Below, in pieces: positions 1-10,423 of a DNA stretch of 64,000 nucleotides. The number at the start of each line of letters is the position of its first letter. Positions within the stretch are counted from its first letter, which is position 1. This DNA is from Bimuria novae-zelandiae CBS 107.79 (taxonomy: Eukaryota; Ascomycota; Dothideomycetes; Pleosporales; Didymosphaeriaceae). The notes beneath the pieces are model-generated. The model saw only the letters and a list, made by a program, of their open reading frames with translations, ran no database searches and was not told the DNA's origin. Both the position numbers and the translations under genes were made by a program. The stretch spans positions 387,787-451,786 of the forward strand of contig ML976658.1 in NCBI GenBank assembly GCA_010015655.1, given 5' to 3'.

Positions 1-1971
1 AAGAAGTAGTGTAGAACGTTTGCTATAATAGGCTAGCATCCGCGCGAGGTTTTTTTAAATACTATAGGTGAACAGAGTAGGCGCTAAGGACGCTAGGGGC
101 GCTAAGGACGTAGGGGTGACGTAACACTAACAGTTTAGTGTCTACGATAATATCGCGGAGGTGCCTAAACTATACCTACTACTATTTAAAAAAAGCTATA
201 ATAGCTACGTAAGGTGTAACAAACGTGGCTAAATTATTTACTATTATCTATTTTATAATAGCTATTATAGTAGTAAAATTATAGTAAAAGAGACATTAGC
301 GATATTAATAAAATATAATATTTTTAATAAATCTTAACGCTTTTATAAATAACTTTACTTAGTAAGCGCGTACTTAGTTAGATCTTAATTAAAAAGTTAG
401 TTATATGGCCTATACGTAACGTACAGGAAGTCTTTATTAATATTTTTACTTAATTAATTTACTTTCTCCTTACGTAACTTCTTGCACTCTTTTTACTTTT
501 AATTCTTTTTATATACGCCTACGACGTCCTCTTTATTACTCTCTATAAGCCTATTATACTTAGATTGCTATAAAATCGACATTTTATAAAGGTAAAGGAG
601 TAATAATACTAATAACATAAAACACTACTTTTATATAGCATATAGCATCCCCGCGTTAGATAGATCTATACGTATACTAAGGTTAAGTTACGTACATTTA
701 ATCACGTTAATATGTATCTTTTTAATTTTATATACTTTTTTTAGCTATTACTTACTTTTTCTACTAATTAAAGGAGTGCTAAGTTTAATAAGTAAGCTTT
801 ATTACATTGTTATAAGATAAGTCTTACTACGCTAATAAGCTCTTTAAAATTATAAGAAGTATTATATTTAGCGCCTAAATCTACTACTACTAATTAATAA
901 TTTATATTTATACTAACTAACTTATAGAAAGTAAGTTAGTAGTAATTACTTCTATAAAGTTATTTATATTAAGCTTAGATCTAGTATTTTTTTAGTTAAT
1001 TTTTATAACGCCTTCTCCTTCGTAGTTCTCGCTTGAACTAGTAATGGACTTAGGTATATATTATTATATAGCTTATTAACTATATACTTACTCTTTATTA
1101 TATCGCGTACCTATGCTACTACTATAGTATTACTTACTAAGTAATAGTTTTTAAAATAATTAGGTTACCTAGGTGTACGTTTAACTTAGCACACGTATAG
1201 ATAGTTATCATAGTAGGTATTCTAGCATCGCCATTTATCGCGTATAGCGACTATAGGGTCCTCGCCAACGGCAGTATACGCGAGAACCTCTAGCAGGTTA
1301 TATAACTAGCGATAGATTGCGATAAGTCGTAGTAGAGAGCTTTAAGAGCTTTATAAGCCTAATACCTTTATATTATACGTCTAACTATTTTAATTAGTTT
1401 CTAGCTTCGCTAGTGTTAAATTAAAGGTAACGTAAGTAAATTTAATAATAGACTCCTTTTTAACTTATATGCACGTTTAATACTTTATATAAATATAATA
1501 CTATTATTACGCTTAAGTAATTACGCAAGTCTTTATTTCTTAGGTACCTTTAGTATATATATAACTATAATTAAATCTTTAACTACTATTTTAATTAGTA
1601 GAATTAATTATATAAAGTCTTATATAACTTTACCTACTTAGTGCTAGAGCTCTACGTAGAAGTACATACGTATTTTTATTTTAGTATTAAATTTAGTTTT
1701 AATTTTCTTTTTATAGAGGAACGCGCGCTAGTAGCAAGTAATATATAGCTTAACTTTATATAATTTTAGTAATTTATTAAATACCCCCTATTACGCCTTT
1801 AACTATTATTATTAATTTTTAGTATAACTTTTAGCGATATTAGCGCGTTAACTTTTTTAAAAATTATTAAATATTTTTTTATTAAATAATTACTTACCTC
1901 CGAAGTTTTTTTTTTTCGTTATAAGCTTTTAAACTAAGTAAAGTTTTTTATCTTTAGGGTAATTATTAATA
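1..1971. other. AT-rich RIP-degraded stretch, element not identified
   Basis: No intact gene is visible. The sequence has very little CpA/TpG and much TpA, which is the RIP pattern. On the minus strand a coding-like frame can be followed from about 1700 down to about 300 if TAA/TAG are read as former CAA/CAG codons (for example around 1200-1290, where the reading is VGEDPIVAIRDKWRC). I do not recognise the protein. It is probably another dead transposon, into which the pogo element at 1972 inserted. Confidence 0.5.
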
Positions 1972-2026
1972 ACGTGCTTTATAAGCGAGCGGGCCATACA
2001 AGCGAGCGGGCCACCCCACCAACTTT
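1972..2026 (+). repeat. Left terminal inverted repeat of the pogo element
   Basis: Starts ACGTGCTTTATAAGCGAG and is the exact reverse complement of 3769-3823. It contains two direct 14-bp copies of AAGCGAGCGGGCCA. The flanking TA at 1970-1971 is the target-site duplication. Confidence 0.95.
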
Positions 2027-2149
2027 TGTTAACGCGTTAACTCCTAATAACTATGGTAATCCTAAAACAAGCCTAGTAAGCCTCCCACGAGGCTAATATA
2101 CACCTTGCGATATTAGCTCTCGATTAAGCCTAGATACGTACTAAAAGAA

Positions 2150-3702
2150 ATGCCGCCTAAATATTTAAAGTCCCTTAAACTACCCTATAACGCCGACGCG
2201 CTAATAAGCCTACCTAACGTAATTACTAGCCTAACTTAAAGAAGCTTACCTAGCTAGAAGAGGAGGTAATTATTAGGTATATACTTAGCCTAAACCAGCG
2301 TGGATTTGCGCCTACATACGTGGCTATACGTAATATAGCTAATAAGCTGCTCGCTGTACGCGGCGGAGGTCAGGTTAGTATCTACTAGCCACGTAACTTT
2401 ATTAAGCGTATAGATAGTCTTATAACGCGATTTAATTAAGCATATAATAGGTAAAGAGCTCTATATAAGGATCCTATGTTAATTAGAACCTAGTTTAAGC
2501 TTATAGAGTAAATAAAGGCTAAGTATAGTATCTATAATAAGGACGTTTATAACTTTAATAAGATTAGCTTTATAATAGGCAAGATTATAGCTTAGCTTAT
2601 TATAATAAGGTTAGAGAGGAGAGGCTAGCTAAAGGCTATTTAGCTAAGTAATTATAAGTACGCAATAGTAATCTAAGAAATTAATACTACTAACTAGGCT
2701 ATTTTACTATTTATTATTTTTACTAGCTAGTACTACCTATTTACCTAGTATAAGAAGGATATCCTACGCGACTAGGCTATTATTATTAGTAATAATAGCT
2801 AAATAACTAATAAGATTAGAGTTAAGTAGCTAAAGTACTTTATTAAATATATAAAGGGTAAGGTAGTTAGGGCGCGTTAGCTACTTATTTTTAATAATTA
2901 TAAGAGCTACTACTCTCTTAAGTTTTAAAAGCTTTATAAAGAGAATAATATCTATATACTCTATTTACTACTATATTAATTTTACTTATTATAGCTACTT
3001 AATATTAACTACTTCTTACTATTAAAGCGCGCGTATAGCTATAAGATGAAAAGTCTAATCTACTACTATATTAACTATATTATAAAGCTTAAATTTTTAT
3101 TAGCCTTTAAGGCAGCCTTCGTGCGATCATTTATAATAGCTAATATCTACTTATCCTTTTAAGGTGCAGGCCTTATTCCTCTCTAGCTAGACGTTATTCT
3201 ATTAAAGCTAAATATATAGCTCCGTACGCCTACTCCTTTAGCTACTATAGTAGAGGCTCTCTAAAAGGCTTAAACACTAAGCAACGTACGTAAGCTTAAT
3301 ACTTAATTAATATTAATATATAATCGCGTGCGGTGGCATAAGAGCTTATTATTAGCTTTAAGTATTAAAGTAATTAGCTAGCTTAAGAAAGGGGTAGAGG
3401 TAATAATACTCTTAGCTAAGCTAATACGCGATTAGATTACTAGCCTTAAAAGAGCTAATAAGGTAGTAATAAAGCGTAGGTAGCGTAAGAAGAAGCAGAT
3501 ACAAAGGCAAGAGACCTTAACAAAGGGAGAGGGAGAGGACATACTCGCTTAAAAGGAGGCTAACTAGCAGATAGAGCGTAAACAGCGTCAAAGTGGAGAG
3601 CGATTAGGCCGCAGTCGCCAGGCTCTTACGCGCTGCAAGAGGTGCAGAGAGACTGGGCATAACTCACGTACGTGTAAAAAAGATACTTTAGATACTACTT
3701 AA
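2150..3702 (+). pseudogene. Fot1/pogo DDE transposase, broken by RIP
   Basis: The frame opens at an ATG (MPPKYLKSLK) and ends at a TAA after KDTLDTT. Read with TAA/TAG as former glutamine codons, it shows the order of Fot1-type transposases: an N-terminal DNA-binding part with RGFAPTYVAIRNIA, a central DDE_1-like part, and a C-terminal CCHC zinc knuckle (CKRCRETGHNSRTC, about 3634-3675) as seen in many ascomycete pogo transposases. There are more than 20 internal stops and at least one apparent frame change near the start. The product would have bound the terminal repeats and cut at TA; this copy cannot make protein. Confidence 0.88.
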
Positions 3703-3768
3703 TCTATTTTCTAAATATCTCTATATTATCTCTTAACGTGGTTGAGAGGTACGCCTGTAGAGGTGTAT

Positions 3769-3823
3769 AAAGTTGGTGGGGTGGCCCGCTCGCTTGTATG
3801 GCCCGCTCGCTTATAAAGCACGT
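3769..3823 (-). repeat. Right terminal inverted repeat of the pogo element
   Basis: Exact reverse complement of 1972-2026, ending in CTTATAAAGCACGT followed by the TA target duplication at 3824-3825. Confidence 0.95.
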
Positions 3824-3871
3824 TATGTATATTAATATTATTATCGTTAACGCCGTTGTCACCCTCTAGTA

Positions 3872-4074
3872 GAGGTCCTTCCTCTATAGGTCCTTCCTCT
3901 ATAGGTCCTTCCTCTGTGGGTCCTTCCTCTATAGGTCCTTCCTCTGTGGGTCCTTCCTCTGTGGGTCCTTCCTCTGTGGGTCCTTCCTCTGTGGGTCCTT
4001 CCTCTATAGGTCCTTCCTCCTCTATAGGTCCTTCTTCCTCTGTAGGTCCTTCTTCCTCTGTAGGTCCTTCCTCC
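3872..4074. repeat. 15-bp minisatellite, about 13 units
   Basis: Tandem units of GGTCCTTCCTCTATA or GGTCCTTCCTCTGTG, starting at about 3874 and repeating every 15 bp to about 4009, followed by three 18-bp units with an extra TCC/TTC. The TATA and TGTG variants differ by CpA-to-TpA changes on the opposite strand, so RIP has acted on some units. The array is open in several frames on both strands only because the unit length is a multiple of three. It lies about 50 bp outside the pogo element. Confidence 0.9.
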
Positions 4075-4567
4075 AGGCCTGTAAATTGTGGGACGCGCAA
4101 GGGTGCCCTTTATAGGGCGGTTTTACGCTTCCTTGGAGAGTTACGGCCAGCGTTAAACACCTTTAAAGCATTTTTTTGGGTTTAGTATTATATATTTACT
4201 ATAAGCAACTTACTACCTATTTTTATTTTTTAGCAAGTTAATTTTCCACTATTATATTATTTCTTATATAAAATTTATATATACGGCGATGAAAGCGGGG
4301 GAGGCGATTACCTAATAACGGTGTATCCACTCAACGCCTGCCTGGAGTGGGTCGGGACGGAATTCTGCACAGCATAATATCTCAGCGAGCTCAGACCGGC
4401 TGATGAGAGAGAGCCAAGAACGCACTTACCACCACGCATAGTGCTACTCCGAATACAGTATAACCTAGGGGTTAGTGGCTTCACACCCCTTCTAATTTTC
4501 ATACGTCCCTATTAGTTTAAATATTAGCGCAAGCGCTATTAGTTTGTTTAAGGTTAGTTAGCAAGGA
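4075..4567. other. Mixed-GC spacer without recognised gene
   Basis: The stretch 4280-4500 is GC-balanced and little RIPed but carries no recognisable coding region, tRNA or terminal repeat. Short minus-strand frames here lack any known motif. It ends against the Copia LTR at 4568. Confidence 0.4.
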
Positions 4568-4880
4568 TGTTGTCAGATATGAGGGTATCTTTGATGAAGG
4601 AAGTCACTGTGAGTCACTGTGAGATGATTGTGTAGATATTAATGATGGAGATGGTTGTTGATTGATCGTTAAGAAACTCGACTGTGCGCGAGGTGTCTAT
4701 GCGTCGTTTAACGCTTGCACTATATAGGATAGTGCAGGGGCAGTAGTGCACCAGCCTCCCTTCTTCGTCCTGTCGCACTCTGGGCGATAGTTTAGGTAAG
4801 GAGACAGTAGATCAGTTGTACTTATACTATAGGTAATCGTATAACTTACTATAATTCATAGTAGGTTGTTTAATTTAACA
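4568..4880 (-). repeat. Copia LTR (3' LTR of Copia-2)
   Basis: A 313-bp LTR that on the minus strand starts TGTTAAATTAAACAACC and ends CTGACAACA. It is preceded on that strand by a purine-rich tract (AAGGGAGTG, plus-strand 4881-4893), the usual Copia 3' polypurine tract. Little RIP is visible. A short direct repeat AGTCACTGTG is present twice near 4600-4621. Confidence 0.8.
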
Positions 4881-5093
4881 CACTCCCTTAGCTTAGGCCT
4901 ATCCTTAAGCTAGATATTAGTTACTTACTAATTATACTCTTACTTATAGTCTAAAAGCTTTTATCCTTTATTCTAGTTCGTGTAAGTTAATTTTTTAGTT
5001 AGTAATCTTTCCTGCAACGTCCTTAAGTCCTAGTTTATTTAAAGATTTAGTTCATTTACTAGCTAGTAAAGCCTTTATAAGACTATCTACTAC
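4881..5093 (-). pseudogene. Copia-2 RNase H tail fragment
   Basis: Minus-strand translation shows the C-terminal end of a Copia polyprotein: a segment reading VVDSLIKALLASK then LGLKDVAG, which corresponds to the ADALTKAL...LGL ending of Copia RNase H. RIP stops are present. The rest of the element is missing because another retrotransposon fragment begins at 5094. Confidence 0.75.
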
Positions 5094-5254
5094 TGTAAGG
5101 GGCTAGGTACTTAAGGAGCCAAAAGTACTAGAAGAATACTTATAAATTTAATAGAAAGTCTAGAGTTAAGCTTTAGGCATTAAACCTATATATTTAGGAT
5201 TTGCATAATTAAGAGTTAAAGATTTAAAGTAATAACTAGAGGTAGCTTATTATA
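5094..5254 (-). repeat. LTR of the Gypsy-2 family, copy A
   Basis: 161 bp, TGTAAGGGGCTAGG at the plus-strand left end and TTATTATA at the right end, the latter a RIPed TACA-type terminus. Same length as both LTRs of Gypsy-2. Confidence 0.85.
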
Positions 5255-6530
5255 TACCTCCTTTTTTATTATTAGAGTAATGAAAAATCTTTGTGTCTTA
5301 TCTTACTATATAGCTTTATAATTATTTTATTATCTACTTATATTTCCCTTACTATTATAAACCTTTCATTAGTTCTATTCTCGCGTGTTTAATTTTATAT
5401 TCTTACTATAAGTAGTTACTATAATAGTGTATTCGCGCTAGTGCGTTTACTTATTATTATATATATAAAATTACTTCTTACCTAGCCTTTAAATCTTACT
5501 CTTTTATGCTCTCTCTTTTCTTATCTTAACTTTATATACTATAATATTTTACTTTCAGCCTAGTTTTCTTTAACTTTGTAATCTAATTCCTCCTTTTATT
5601 CTAATAAGATAGCTAGCCCTTTACGTAACACTTGCGTAATAAGGACTTTTAAATATTAAAGGCGTGCTATTAATTTTAATAATAAAATAAAAAAAGTCCT
5701 ATCCTTGTTATAGTTACCTAGCTACTAACTTAGGAAAACTAAGCTTTTTAAAAATAAAGTTATTATTTTAACGCTAGCGTAATCCTCCTTAGCTAGCTTA
5801 TTAGAAAATTTAGTCTTTTTAAAGCTTATAAAGTAAGTTCTAAACTTTCGTTATACTTTTTTTTTCTTCTTCTTATCCTCTAACTTAGCTCCTTACTTTA
5901 CTAACCTTTTTTTAGTTCTTTATTAGCCTAGGTGTGTGCACTTACTAACTTAATAAGTTTAGCTTTTAGGATTTAATCTTACTACGCGCGATAATTAAGC
6001 GCTAGTGTATTAACTATATTACTTATAAACGCGTCTATTAGTAGGTACTAGTAGGCAAGAAAGTGTCTTATAAGGAGTGCTATACCTATAAGCTTACTAG
6101 CTACACTAGATAAGTATGCTTTAGTCTAATTTATTCTAGATAACTTTAGGGTATACTCTACTAACTTCTTCCCTTACCTAAATTTAGCCTGTCCTTAATA
6201 AAGTTAACTATAAAGAGTTTGCTAACATCGCAGTTATTAGTATAATTTACCTTATAAATAAGGTTTTAAAGAGTAGCTAAAAGTAGGTCTTTTTTACTAA
6301 CTTTAACGCGTTTTATTCTACTAAAAGGTTATTATTATTAATTACTATACCCCCTTTAAGAGTAAGACTACTACTACTTTAGGCCCTATTACTTTTTTCT
6401 TTAAGACCATTTAGCTCTTAGAGCGTATTATTATTATAGTTAAAAGACTTTTAACCTTCTTTAAGTATATACTACTAACTTTAAGGCATTCTATTAAAAG
6501 TATATAAATCTTTTTATAAGTTCCTTTTAA
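5094..6530 (-). mobile_element. 3'-end fragment of the Gypsy-2 family (copy A)
   Basis: The 161-bp LTR (5094-5254) has the same length and most of the same sequence as the two LTRs of Gypsy-2 (40399-40559 and 55161-55321). It is followed by about 1.27 kb of internal sequence collinear with 40560-42270. Homology stops abruptly at about 6530. This copy lacks the solo LTR present at 40717-41148 in the other copy and so gives the empty site for that insertion. On the minus strand the order is internal region, purine tract, 3' LTR. Confidence 0.85.
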
Positions 6531-9060
6531 ATTATCAAGGTAACCTCCTAGGCAACGTGACAGCCTAGACATACTATTAATAATAGTACGTTAGTATATA
6601 AGCTTCTGCCTCTAAACTTATACTTTAGGAACTACAGGTCTAATAGCCTTCGCCCTAAAGGTCTAATAGCCTTGACCCTAAAGCTTGCTTCTGATTGGCT
6701 AGACACAACACTAGCCATCTAGGTACTAGCACCTAGACTAAGCGAGATAGATAGATCCACGCTAGATAGGGAGAAAAGACCTTTTCTCCTTATCTAACGT
6801 CTTGTACCTATACGTAGACACCAAACGAGTATATTAATTTATCCTACCTAGGCCTAGAATACCTCTACCCGTTGCTCTCATAATATTACGTTAGATTACC
6901 CCTAACCCTAATATGACTACCCTAATAGACCAGAACTCTATAATTTAGGTAATAATAAATTAAATAAAGTTAATATAAAAGACTTTTTAAGAAGCTATAT
7001 CTTTAGCTAATAGTTACTAAAAGGAGGCTCTACAGCGCATAGAAGCATAATACTAAGCTAAAATAAAAGCTCTACGCAAGAGGCTATTTTTTATAAAATT
7101 AGTCTACTTTACGCTAGATACCCTAGTAATAATTAAAGGATTTATAGACTCCCTTAAATACTATTTAAAAATAGCTTAATAGCTACGAAGCCTACTTACT
7201 AGAGCAATAGACTCTCTAACCTACTAATATTTACTAGTAACAGGAAAGAACTATCTCTATTTATATAATAATAAATAAAGCTAGAGGGTAATAATAATTA
7301 ATACCTAACTAAACGCGCTAAACTTATTTACGCCTACTTTTAACTTAATAATAACCTTATAATCCTGGCTAACCTACTAATTAGATTTAATATAAATACT
7401 GTAGAAAAGCTAACCGACTTCCTTTATACTATATATAATAACCTAAATAAAACCCTATTAGTATAAAGCAAGCTTAATAATTTAAAGTAAGAAAAGGAAC
7501 TCTTCTTAATCTACTTTGCCTAGTTTTAATACTTTATAGTAAATACCTAGCTTAATAAAGAAGCGTAGATTAATACCCTACGCTACTTACTATTAGATAA
7601 TCTTTAACGTGTAATAGTAGGAGCTAAGATCCTGTCTAATATTAATAAATACGCTAACCTAATTATATAATATAATAATAATCTTTAATACCTGCTTACT
7701 TACTTTAATTACTAACCGACCTTATAATAGCAGTACGACCCGAATATAATAAAAATTAATATATATTATATAACCTTATTAGCTTAAAAGAAGGACTAGT
7801 ACAAAAAGAAGAGACTCTACTTTTACTATATGTAACAGGAACAATCGCTCGTTGACACGAGAACCCTTGGCCAGTCAAGACAGGATTCGAGATCATCCGA
7901 AAACCGACACTCATCCGTATCGGACCAATTTCGGATCTATCAGACCGATGGGGAACTACGGATCCGATTCGGACCTATTTCGGATCCATCAGACCGACGG
8001 TCAACCTATGGCAGATATGTGCTAGCTAGCCATCTGGGAAGAGGTGTATTTAGAGGAGCTTAGGGCCTTTGTAGTTCAGTACCTTTTCTGTATCCTTTCG
8101 TACCAGGCCTATAGGCACTTAATTCATTCGAGGCTACATTCTTATACACGCACTCCCACATGCCTCTGCTAGGAGATACGCCAACATCGATCCTTTGAGT
8201 GACCTGCGCCGATACACTATAAAATACATAGACATATTACTAAGAACTACTTAAAGAAGATAACGCAGATCCGTGCTATAGACTAAAGTTACTTACTAAA
8301 CTAACGCTTAACCTCTTCTTATGGTTAGAAATAACGTAACTTATACGCCTTAGACTTAAGTTTTAGCTCTTACTTATCCTAATCGTGCTTATAATAATAA
8401 CGCTTATTATTAGGAAATATATCCTCCTAGAGATAGGTTACTTAATAGGACTACGCTAGATATAAGTCTTAATAAACCTATAAACTACCTTTTCTACTAG
8501 AACTTAGAAGAGATAGATTAATATCCCCTATACTATTTAGTAAGGTAATACTAGGTAATTAGTAATTACCTTAGTTAATACTAGAGCTATAAAACTTAAA
8601 TTTATTTATTAAGACTTCGCGCCTAAATTAAAACTACGTCTATAATTATTACCTTATATTATTATATAACTTACTAAATTTAATAAAAGTAACTAGACTA
8701 TAGAAATATTACATATATAGCAAATATCTGTTTACCTTATTAGAACCACGTAGAGCAGTGAAGTTTAGGCGTAAAAAGCATAACTCACGGCCTCCACGGC
8801 AGCCTCTTATAACAACTTCTAGTAATCGTAAAGCTCCTCTACGTACTCCACGTAGTACTTTTAGCTATAAGGCGTGTAGACTACCTTTATAGGCTAGAGG
8901 AGCGTCCTAAGTGCTAGTAAGAGTACCTATAGCGCTATTAAAAAATTATAAGAAATTAAGCCTTTATATAAATTTATATATAAATTTAATCTCTTTTAGT
9001 GTTTGTTTAAAGTCGGAGTAAAACTCTAATTAGTTATTTTAATATAGCCCGTGTATAGCA
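6531..9060 (+). mobile_element. Gypsy-3 fragment: probable 5' LTR, gag and start of protease
   Basis: About 6540-6890 is little RIPed and looks like a 5' LTR/leader: a 22-bp tandem repeat (GGTCTAATAGCCTTSRCCCTAAA, twice at about 6637-6682), a TATATAAG box near 6596, and a GGGAGAAAAGACCTTTTCTCC hairpin near 6770. A gag frame starts near 6905 (MTTLIDQN) and runs with RIP stops to a CCHC zinc knuckle split by a solo LTR at 7831-8216. A protease-like segment follows near 8550-8620 (LVNTRAIKLKFIYQDFA). No reverse transcriptase follows; the element ends at the GC island near 9060. Confidence 0.65.
7831..8216 (+). mobile_element. Solo LTR inside the Gypsy-3 gag zinc knuckle
   Basis: A 386-bp GC-balanced insertion with ends TGTAACAGGAAC and GCCGATACA, flanked by a perfect 5-bp duplication CTATA (7826-7830 and 8217-8221). 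It interrupts a gag CCHC knuckle: the cysteine codons (now TAC/TAT by RIP) lie just left and the histidine part just right. It contains two diverged copies of a roughly 56-bp segment (TTTCGGATCYATCAGACCGA, near 7930 and 7980). No internal region remains, so it arose by LTR-LTR recombination. Orientation is not determined. Confidence 0.88.
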
Positions 9061-10144
9061 GATATTGGCCATGCGGGGTTTAGTATTGCATTAGAGTACT
9101 TCGTGATTACGAGCTAGCTCGCTTTAAGCTAGTGGATCTTGGCATTCTGCTATTGGCCGAGACTAGCAAGGAGTATCCTAGGCGGACAGGGTCGTACAGA
9201 ATCGTCGCTTGCGTAAAGGGTGAGGGCGGTTTTGCAAGGTACTGTATGAAAATTCAATACTGATGCAGCTCTACAGTACTGTCGTTGAGTTCTATGGCTA
9301 CATTCCAAAATCTGCCAATGCCTCTCAATAACACGAGTATCGCGCAGCGGCAGATAGGGGCCAAGAAACGGAACACGGAAATCGAGAAACGAAAAGTGCG
9401 TAACTGGCGTCCCTGCGTTTCCGGGGGCTGGTCTCAGCCACCAATATCAAGCGCTATTGGCAGCACCACTGCGTCACGATTGCCTGATGCCAAAATGATC
9501 ATTGGTAGCAGCGAAATGAGATACAAAGGACGCACCGAATTATTCGGGCTGGCAATCAAGTTGCATTAAAGAGCTAGGCCTTCGCAACCGGTACAGTGTG
9601 ACTATCAAAATCTAAGATCAAGCGTGTTAGGGGGTCACTACCCGGTTATGACGCTCCACCGCAAGGGCCAATTGATCGTTTATGTGCCGGAACTTCCATG
9701 GCTGTCCTCTCCCTCTGTAGAGAAGAGCGGAGTCGGTGGCGGCGAAGGACGATCCGCAGGTGTCAGACTCCTAGTGTAGATTTATATGGGCGGTGCGGCG
9801 TGCGTAAGATTTGACACGCGTCAGTCAACAATTGGCTGGAAGTTTGACACAAAGCCGTTGCCAAGTATTGCCTAGTGCCCCCCACGTATCGAGTTTTAGC
9901 GAATCACCCTCGAACGCGTGGCAGGAGCGATCGGATATCCGAGCGTTACGTACGATACAAACATTTCAGGAAATTTTCGACGATGGTGACTTCCGTATAA
10001 GATACGCGTCGGGGTGGTAGCAGATGAAGGGGTGGTCGATTCTTCCTCGAGTGGACAGCAACGCTGAAAAACTCAATGAAAATGAAGTTCGCGTCGGCCA
10101 GAGGTAGTGCTATCTAAGGGTGCATTAGCAAAGCCGAGGTAATG
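9061..10144. other. GC-balanced intergenic region, no supported gene
   Basis: This start of the gene island is not RIPed. Short frames at 9285-9569 (+) and 9811-10020 (+) show no known motif, intron structure or family resemblance. It may hold the 3' flank of the U2 gene and a degraded gene that I cannot identify. Confidence 0.4.
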
Positions 10145-10382
10145 AGATCGAAGAGCAGCATACACTGGCGACACTGTGACCTCAACTGTGAGCAAGCCCA
10201 GTGAGAGGAGGCCGAGGTGCAAAAATAGGAATAATCTTGAATGAGACCGTAGTCTCGTTTCAGAGATTAAACTGAAAAGAACAGACTGTGGCGGACGATG
10301 GTCAGCTGACTGTGGACACTAGGCTGGAAGCGGACTTTTACTCACTACTACACTTGATCTAAGCCAAAAGGCAAAGAGAGCT
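10145..10382 (-). ncRNA. U2 spliceosomal snRNA gene with an intron
   Basis: U2 snRNA pairs with the intron branch site in the spliceosome. On the minus strand the conserved 5' region is present: CTTTGCCTTTTGGCTTAGATC, then the branch-site recognition sequence GTGTAGTA. The next expected bases, TCTGTTCTT, come only after a 60-bp insertion (10286-10345) with intron signals. After it follow stem IIa (TTTCAG/CTGAAA around TTTAATCT), a stem IIb hairpin GAGAC-TACG-GTCTC, an Sm site (CTATTTTTGC, about 10218-10227), and a GC-rich 3' stem region (ACCTC pairing with GAGGT). The 5' end near 10382 and 3' end near 10145 are estimates. A TATA-like box lies about 35 bp upstream. This is the only U2-like sequence seen in the window, so a second intronless copy elsewhere cannot be excluded. 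Confidence 0.93.
10286..10345 (-). other. 60-bp spliceosomal (mRNA-type) intron inside U2
   Basis: The intron starts GTGAGT and ends CCACAG, with a branch-like GCTGAC 13-18 bases before the 3' end. Removing it joins GTAGTA to TCTGTTCTT and restores the near-universal U2 sequence exactly. The position is immediately downstream of the branch-site recognition sequence. From memory, an intron of about the same size at this place was reported in U2 of the basidiomycete yeast Rhodotorula hasegawae; I know of none described from this ascomycete group. Confidence 0.9.
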
Positions 10383-10414
10383 GAGGAACAGGGAAAGGGA
10401 CGGAGGGCGGGCAG

Positions 10415-10423
10415 GTTATATAG
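10415..10423 (-). promoter_or_regulatory. TATA-like box of the U2 gene
   Basis: CTATATAAC on the minus strand, about 33-41 bp upstream of the estimated U2 start, fitting a Pol II snRNA core promoter in fungi. Confidence 0.55.

Larger units (their letters stand above)
1972..3823 (+). mobile_element. Complete pogo/Fot1-type DNA transposon (Tc1/mariner superfamily), RIP-inactivated
   Basis: The element is 1852 bp with 55-bp terminal inverted repeats that match perfectly, flanked by a TA on each side (1970-1971 and 3824-3825), the expected target duplication of Tc1/mariner elements. Between the repeats lies a broken transposase frame. Each terminal repeat holds two direct copies of AAGCGAGCGGGCCA spaced 17 bp apart, a plausible double transposase binding site. 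The terminal repeats and the 3' end of the coding region keep many CpA dinucleotides, whereas the middle of the transposase is heavily RIPed. Confidence 0.93.

Noticed and set aside
3726..4100. Open frames across the minisatellite coding EEGPTEEGPI-type repeats
   Set aside because: Frames are open on both strands because the unit is 15 bp. The minus-strand frame has no ATG at its claimed start (TTG), and it runs into the inverted repeat of the pogo element.
4390..4420. CTGATGAG resembling a hammerhead ribozyme core
   Set aside because: No GAAAC partner or flanking stems in the needed positions.
4308..4502. 64-codon minus-strand frame
   Set aside because: No motif, no family resemblance, and it lies between transposon remains.
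9285..9569. 94-codon frame in the gene island
   Set aside because: No recognisable domain, composition not coding-like, and no splice-supported extension.
9610..9626. Short string AATCTAAGATCAAGCG resembling the U2 5' region
   Set aside because: Only about 12 matching bases. No branch-site recognition sequence or Sm site follows.
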